IMG/VR virus record: IMGVR_UViG_3300047553_000984
Location: 1 to 64,000 of that record
Length of the DNA stretch: 64,000 nt
DNA from: a virus
Direction: 5' to 3' (one strand)
A model generated the notes under the pieces. It was given only the letters and a program-made list of their open reading frames with translations. It did not search any database and was not told the origin of the DNA. Made by a program: the position numbers and the translations under genes. Below, piece after piece: positions 59,515 to 64,000 of this stretch (the first letter of the stretch is position 1; every line of letters starts with the position of its first letter).

Positions 59515-60306
59515 ATGGCTGCTGTAATAATTACCGAAAACCCTTTATCTTTGGCATTCACCAAAGAAACTGAATGGTGGTGGAAAGCAGGATTCGCGGG
59601 ATTGGCGGCAATAGGGTTTGCCTCTCAAATGCAGCCGCCGCCATCCTTGCCAATAACGGAAACAGATCCGCAAGAAGCCGCTGTCGAACAAGCCAGGGAA
59701 GAAATGGCCGCTAAGTATCGAGAGATCCTGGAATCGCTAAATACAACAAATTTAAGCCCTGTCACAACTGAAGGCGGGGGTCTGGAACAGTTGGCGACCG
59801 TAAACGCGGGAATTGAAATCCGAGAAAAGGTGGAGGAACAAATCAAAGATCCTTCTCACCCAAACTATCGTCAAGATGTCCAAACCGCGCTTATGCGATC
59901 GCTGCTAACCAACGCTACTCAATTAGCTTTAGCAGCAGAAGTGGACGATATTACTACCAAGAAAGGTGGGGAAAAGGGCATCGTTGTTAGTTATTTTTCC
60001 ACAGAGGAAAACAAGCAAAAATCTCTTGTACTACCAGAATCTATGCTGCAAATCATTGCTTTGTCATATACAGAAGCGCTGGTATCGCAGGCTCAGATTG
60101 GGCAAGTAGTCGAGCAAGAAACGGCTATCGAGACGCAAAAGTTAATCCAGAATATAAATAATTTTGCCGACTCTAATCTAGTTGTACAAGCTGAACTGGG
60201 TAAAGAGGAAACAACGGCGCAATTGCACGACTTAAAACAGCAAATAAAACAGGAGGCAATGATGTATGTTAGTCCGGACGGCTCCGTTGTCAACGAAGAC
60301 AATTAG
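59515..60306 (+). CDS. Hypothetical protein with one hydrophobic segment
   Basis: 263 residues, good ribosome-binding site (AGAGG). One weakly hydrophobic segment (WWWKAGFAGLAAIGFASQM, ~20-38), then a Pro/Thr linker and long acidic helices (EAAVEQAREEMAAKYREILESL; LLTNATQLALAAEVDDI). It looks like a membrane-tethered coiled-coil protein. The end overlaps the ATPase start by 41 bp. Confidence 0.6.
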   Translation: MAAVIITENPLSLAFTKETEWWWKAGFAGLAAIGFASQMQPPPSLPITETDPQEAAVEQAREEMAAKYREILESLNTTNLSPVTTEGGGLEQLATVNAGIEIREKVEEQIKDPSHPNYRQDVQTALMRSLLTNATQLALAAEVDDITTKKGGEKGIVVSYFSTEENKQKSLVLPESMLQIIALSYTEALVSQAQIGQVVEQETAIETQKLIQNINNFADSNLVVQAELGKEETTAQLHDLKQQIKQEAMMYVSPDGSVVNEDN

Positions 60307-61594
60307 CTTGTTGCTGCTATCAAGTTCGCTCTCCTTGATTGTGGTAATGTTTGCATTATTAAATAAGGCGAACTCTTTGATGGCTATCCCATCGATCGCT
60401 GATAATGTATTAAATCAGCCAACAATAAAATATGTCCTCAATCCAAACAAAAGCTTACTGCAATTCATTGCTGGAGTAACTGGAATTGCTTCAGTAGGCT
60501 TGGGATGGGTTGGAGTAGATGGGTTGGTCAAACAAGGATCGGAGAGATCGGCTTCTGCTCGACATAGTATGGCTGCACCGCCCGTGAATCGCCCAATCTC
60601 CAGTCAGGAACAGCAACAGAACCCTGAATACATTTCTCCCAGTGCTGATTTTGAAAATATTGGGTATAACTATCCCGATCCAGACAATTTAAATGCGGAT
60701 CCCTGGGAAGAAAATCGATCATTTGATGATCCACAAAATTGGATTTTTTCAGCAGAAGAAGAATTAGAACACCCGGCATTGGATTACAGAAAATGGTCCG
60801 ACGAATTAGCTATTTTGCTATACGGTCAGCAAGGTGGCGGAAAAACTTCTAAGCTTCTATGGCTTGCAGAAGAACACCTTAAGAAAGGAAATATTGTATT
60901 GATTGTCTCTCCATTCGCCTACTCTGGATGGGTAAATGGGATTGAAATAGCGGGAATCAATCACGATTATTTGTCCATAAACCAAGCTCTTAACAAATTT
61001 TGCAATGAGAGTGACGAACGATTAAAGTACAGAAGATTTTACCCCAATGGACAAGCTTATTTTCCGGAAGACTTGCCTACAGTTATTCTGATATGCGACG
61101 AAATCACCTCTTGGGGCGACAACCCTGAACTAGAGGTAGTCTCAAGGAGGCTAGTAAAAGTAATTACTCAAAACTTAAGACAAACGAATTGTCGAGTTTA
61201 TTTCGGCGGACACGGTAACACTGTTGCCTGTTTGTTGGGCAAGGCTTTGGCGGGCAAAAAAGACGTTTTTAATCGTCAATTTACTAGAATTCAAACTAAA
61301 GCCAAACAGGACAAAAAGATTGATGGTGGACTAAGATGTGCGGGCGAATGTTTGATTACTTATTCTCACAATGGAGAAGACGTTAATCGCCTTGTAAAAA
61401 TACCTACGATTCTGCCATCAAATGATTGCGTAAAAATCACATCTTATCAATTACCCGATGGAAGTCAGTCGAAAAAAGCCACTTACGACTTTTCTAGGTA
61501 CAAATCCATTCCTTTTTCCAAATATCACCAGGAAGAAACTGTGAAAAGACAAGAATTAAATAAGCTTTTGCAGTCGCAAGAACCAATAGCTTGA
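60266..61594 (+). CDS. Membrane-anchored P-loop ATPase
   Basis: 442 residues. Two membrane helices (~12-35 and ~63-85) precede a ~90-residue linker and a P-loop domain: Walker A YGQQGGGKTS (~186) and Walker B VILICDE (~274), followed by sensor-like segment CRVYFGGHGN. This layout (two N-terminal helices, cytosolic motor) resembles coupling or Zot/FtsK-type ATPases, although sequence similarity is not specific. AGGAGG lies 9 nt before ATG 60266. It could energise DNA or protein passage through the envelope. Confidence 0.65.
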   Translation: MLVRTAPLSTKTISLLLLSSSLSLIVVMFALLNKANSLMAIPSIADNVLNQPTIKYVLNPNKSLLQFIAGVTGIASVGLGWVGVDGLVKQGSERSASARHSMAAPPVNRPISSQEQQQNPEYISPSADFENIGYNYPDPDNLNADPWEENRSFDDPQNWIFSAEEELEHPALDYRKWSDELAILLYGQQGGGKTSKLLWLAEEHLKKGNIVLIVSPFAYSGWVNGIEIAGINHDYLSINQALNKFCNESDERLKYRRFYPNGQAYFPEDLPTVILICDEITSWGDNPELEVVSRRLVKVITQNLRQTNCRVYFGGHGNTVACLLGKALAGKKDVFNRQFTRIQTKAKQDKKIDGGLRCAGECLITYSHNGEDVNRLVKIPTILPSNDCVKITSYQLPDGSQSKKATYDFSRYKSIPFSKYHQEETVKRQELNKLLQSQEPIA

Positions 61595-61609
61595 TTAAAG
61601 GAGGACACA

Positions 61610-61867
61610 ATGCTGCCCATGTTAATACTTTCGCTTTATGCACCAATACCTTGCCTTACCAACACAGGACAGTCGGGATACTTGTTGTACATGGTGTCAA
61701 AAATATCTAGCAATCAAATAACAGAAAGAACAATTGCTTGCGTAGAAGGAAATATTGATGAATTTCAATATTTTGAACTTATCGACATTAAAGAAGCGCA
61801 GCCTCAATACAATTGTCCCTCCATTCCACCCGAAGAAAGGTCCATTCATCCTGAATGCAGAAAATAA
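61610..61867 (+). CDS. Small exported or membrane protein
   Basis: 85 residues, strong ribosome-binding site AAAGGAGG. The hydrophobic start (LPMLILSLYAPIPCL) may be a signal peptide; the remainder has four Cys and could be disulfide-linked outside the cytoplasm. No family recognised. Confidence 0.6.
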   Translation: MLPMLILSLYAPIPCLTNTGQSGYLLYMVSKISSNQITERTIACVEGNIDEFQYFELIDIKEAQPQYNCPSIPPEERSIHPECRK

Positions 61868-61884
61868 TTAAAGGAGAAAAATAA

Positions 61885-62193
61885 ATGGCTAGACCAACAG
61901 AAGAAAGAGACGCTCCATTTTATCCGACATACCCAATGCCTCAACAATCTGCACCTGGAGGAAAGCTTTCGGTGAAGCTAGACAGAGCCGGACAAGAGCA
62001 TACTCAGGTTTATTTTAACTTTGGAAAGCTTCTAGGAAGATACGGATTAATGATTGGCGGATTATTATTCATACTGAATGGTTGTTCCCTAATGATATTT
62101 CGTGATGGTTACGGAATAGGGCTTGATCGGGTCAAGGTGGAAACAATTCAAGAGGTTAAACCGATCAAAGAAATCCCCCGCCCCAGGAGATAG
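61885..62193 (+). CDS. Single-pass membrane protein
   Basis: 102 residues, strong ribosome-binding site AAAGGAG. A Pro-rich cytosolic start (~1-50), one membrane helix (LMIGGLLFILNGCSLMIF, ~55-72) and a basic C-terminus ending in PRPRR. Co-transcribed with the muralytic enzyme. Confidence 0.6.
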   Translation: MARPTEERDAPFYPTYPMPQQSAPGGKLSVKLDRAGQEHTQVYFNFGKLLGRYGLMIGGLLFILNGCSLMIFRDGYGIGLDRVKVETIQEVKPIKEIPRPRR

Positions 62194-62208
62194 TATCAGG
62201 AGATAATA

Positions 62209-63471
62209 ATGATGGAGATCGAATTTAAGTTGAAAGCGGGGGAAGACGCTAAAAAAAATCGTTATACCCAAAACGAACAAATACAGCAATTTTCCCCTGT
62301 TTCTGCTGCCAAAAAGAAAAAATTTTCTATTAAGACGCTGATAGTAGTTGGATTGATCGGATTGGTTGGTTATAATGGATATAACTTTCATCGACAAAAA
62401 ATTAAACCAATTACAGAAAAAATCGAAGCAGTTGAAGATGTGCTTAAAGATATTAGGGAATTTGAGTTTCGAGTTTTTTTTGACATTATTGGCGACAAAA
62501 CAAAAAAAACGAAACAGAAAAACAAGCAATCTTTAAGCCACTTAAATATCAACGGAGAACAACCGCCAAAAGGTAGTTATGTGGCAGGATACGAAGTAAC
62601 AAGCCCTAGAGGTTGGCGAATTCATCCAATCACAAAAGCGCAAAAATTTCACAACGGTTCTGACCTTGCAACTCCAATTGGAACTCCAATTTATGCCGTA
62701 ACCGATGGGAAAAACGAGTGTTTTAATCAGCCCGGTTTGGCTGGAATATACTCAGTTTTCACTTTTGATGGAGGTAAATATAGAGTAAGGCATTTTCACT
62801 TGAATAATTGTAATCCTGGCAATTACAAGGTTGGACAAAAAATTGCAGAGACAGGCAATACAGGCGGCTCAACTGGCCCACATCTGCATATCGAGTCACA
62901 AATTCTCGTAAATGGGGATTGGGAATCAAGAGATCCTTCAAGGAAGTTAATTCAATTTTCTCTGAAACCATTTTCTGCTACGCCTGGACAACAATCATCT
63001 GCAAAATATGACGGCACAAAAGTTGCTCTTAAAGGATTAAGCCCCAATATTGCAGCTTTCCTGGACACGATCGCCTATGCAGAGGGAACTCTGCGACCTG
63101 ATGGGTACGAAATAACTTACGGGTACGAACAAATTACAAATTTCGACAAACACCCCGACCGGGTAATTTGCCGAAAATACAACGGAAGGGATCTTTGTAG
63201 CAGTGCAGCGGGACGCTATCAATTCCTGACGACAACCTGGAACGAGTACGCTCAACCAGATTTCACGTCAGAATCTCAAGATAGAGCGGCGATCGCACTA
63301 CTAAAAGCCAAGGGCATCTTACCTTTAATCGAAAAAGGAAATATTGCTCTTGCTATTCAAAAATCCGGGTCAACATGGGCAAGTTTTCCTCACAATAATT
63401 ACGGGCAAAGGCAATTGTCTTTAAAAAAATTGCTTAATGTTTACCAGGAAAGAAAAAAAACATACGAATAA
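62209..63471 (+). CDS. Membrane-anchored M23 peptidase / lambda-R-like lysozyme
   Basis: 420 residues, two muralytic domains. A membrane helix (~38-55) anchors it. The M23 zinc endopeptidase has HNGSDLATPIGTPI (~147) and the HxH motif GPHLHIE (~225). The C-terminal ~135 residues match the lambda R endolysin family (GH104-like): AFLDTIAYAEGT, SSAAGRYQFLTTTWNEY, the late ILPLIEKGNIALAIQKSGSTWASFP. It would cut both peptide and glycan bonds, as in tail-associated or secretion-system lysozymes or a signal-anchored endolysin. AGGAG precedes tandem ATGs. Confidence 0.88.
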   Translation: MMEIEFKLKAGEDAKKNRYTQNEQIQQFSPVSAAKKKKFSIKTLIVVGLIGLVGYNGYNFHRQKIKPITEKIEAVEDVLKDIREFEFRVFFDIIGDKTKKTKQKNKQSLSHLNINGEQPPKGSYVAGYEVTSPRGWRIHPITKAQKFHNGSDLATPIGTPIYAVTDGKNECFNQPGLAGIYSVFTFDGGKYRVRHFHLNNCNPGNYKVGQKIAETGNTGGSTGPHLHIESQILVNGDWESRDPSRKLIQFSLKPFSATPGQQSSAKYDGTKVALKGLSPNIAAFLDTIAYAEGTLRPDGYEITYGYEQITNFDKHPDRVICRKYNGRDLCSSAAGRYQFLTTTWNEYAQPDFTSESQDRAAIALLKAKGILPLIEKGNIALAIQKSGSTWASFPHNNYGQRQLSLKKLLNVYQERKKTYE

Positions 63472-63481
63472 AAGGTGGTTC

Positions 63482-63721
63482 ATGGAAGAAAAAATACTAA
63501 AAAAGATTGGATTCAAGGAAACATTCGATCAGCCATCTAACTACAAATATATTCATCCTGACGGTTGGTGGCATAGGATTGAATTTTATGCACAAAATAG
63601 CGACATAGCAGCTATTTATGGATCAAAAGTATTTAAGATTGCATTAGACAGCAAAAGCGCCAAAAGAGGGGCCGAGGATAGTATAAGATTGATTGAGGCA
63701 TTGATATATGAAATTACTTAG
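63482..63721 (+). CDS. Small hypothetical protein
   Basis: 79 residues from ATG 63482 (AAGGTGG upstream). Alpha/beta, aromatic-rich (FDQPSNYKYIHPDGWWHRIEFYAQ). No family recognised. Overlaps the next small gene start. Confidence 0.6.
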   Translation: MEEKILKKIGFKETFDQPSNYKYIHPDGWWHRIEFYAQNSDIAAIYGSKVFKIALDSKSAKRGAEDSIRLIEALIYEIT

Positions 63722-63881
63722 TTTGCTAGGTTTACTTTCTTCGATCTTATTCTTTTTGAATGGCGGAGGCTTAAGCTTAGGTTCTCACGGCAATGCTATT
63801 ACCGTGCCAGATATTATAGAGCTACCCGGTGGCACCTACGGAAACAGATATCCAGCAAAACAAGGTAAAAATTCACTTTAG
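63708..63881 (+). CDS. 57-aa secreted or membrane peptide
   Basis: ATG 63708 overlaps the previous stop. A hydrophobic start (LLSLLGLLSSILFFLNGGGLSLG, signal-like) is followed by a Pro/Gly-rich tail (ELPGGTYGNRYPAK). It ends 9 bp inside the minus-strand gene. Probably an exported accessory of the membrane module. Confidence 0.5.
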   Translation: MKLLSLLGLLSSILFFLNGGGLSLGSHGNAITVPDIIELPGGTYGNRYPAKQGKNSL

Positions 63882-64000
63882 AATTTTCTCTAAAAAATCT
63901 GTCATTTCTTTTTGTGCGTTTTTAAGCCGTGAACCTTCTGGAGCAAAAAACAGTAATCCCTCGACAAACAAAATAGTGAGAAGAGTAACTGTTGCAACAA
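63873..64000 (-). CDS. Partial gene at the right edge (C-terminus)
   Basis: Only the last 41 codons are in the window: a hydrophobic helix (VATVTLLTILFVEGLLFFAP) followed by a charged amphipathic tail (EMTDFLEKILK). It looks like a small membrane protein converging on the 58-64 kb module. Start lies outside. Confidence 0.5.
   Translation of the reverse strand, partial: VATVTLLTILFVEGLLFFAPEGSRLKNAQKEMTDFLEKILK

Overview
The window is cyanobacterial DNA. The palindrome GCGATCGC (HIP1) recurs throughout, base composition is AT-rich, and the mobile parts (a chloroplast-like group II intron with HNH domain, a TnpB-like RuvC nuclease) are of kinds common in filamentous cyanobacteria. Most recognisable genes are those of a tailed phage with a very long tail: terminase, portal, minor head protein, neck proteins, a 3391-residue tape measure protein, a baseplate-like protein and tail-fibre genes. 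No integrase, major capsid gene or host housekeeping gene is visible. The window is therefore either an interior part of a large cyanophage or prophage, or a phage-plasmid. The sequence alone does not decide between these.

Layout. 1-5.3 kb is an accessory region of small genes, several broken by in-frame stops or frameshifts, with a Cro-like repressor and the C-terminal remnant of a replication-type ATPase. 5.4-16.1 kb is a + strand run of tail, baseplate and fibre genes that also carries a ferritin-like protein and a thioesterase-like hydrolase. 16.06-16.26 kb holds two aberrant tRNA-like genes. 16.3-27.6 kb (- strand) is the giant tape measure gene and three neck or tail-completion genes. 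28.7-35.3 kb is a + strand DNA-metabolism block: a SAP-like protein with a HIP1 minisatellite, a sliding-clamp-like protein, a zinc-binding protein and an N6-adenine methyltransferase. 35.7-41.2 kb is an unusual cassette region. It starts with a promoter and two tandem copies of an 86-nt structured element. Small genes follow, separated by a recurrent ~66-bp leader with cloverleaf-like dyads, and one of them is split by a group II intron. 41.2-42.3 kb is a long non-coding stretch rich in hairpins.

44.4-48.4 kb contains a SWIM-type zinc protein, a CRISPR-like array of six 39-bp repeats and, reading into the array from the other side, a 639-residue TnpB/type V-U-like RuvC nuclease with all catalytic residues. 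48.5-52.9 kb is the head module (minor head, a 50-aa protein and portal on -; small and large terminase on +). 54.3-57.8 kb (-) carries class II ribonucleotide reductase and a MazG-like pyrophosphohydrolase for nucleotide supply. 58-63.9 kb (+) is a run of membrane proteins with a membrane-anchored P-loop ATPase and a membrane-anchored M23 peptidase/lambda-R-type muralytic enzyme. This could be an envelope-crossing or lysis module.

The most notable observations are the array plus RuvC nuclease pair, the cassette-like genes with their shared structured leader, the tandem RNA-like elements at the start of that transcript, the hairpin-rich non-coding kilobase, and a probable -1 frameshift fusion at 58942.
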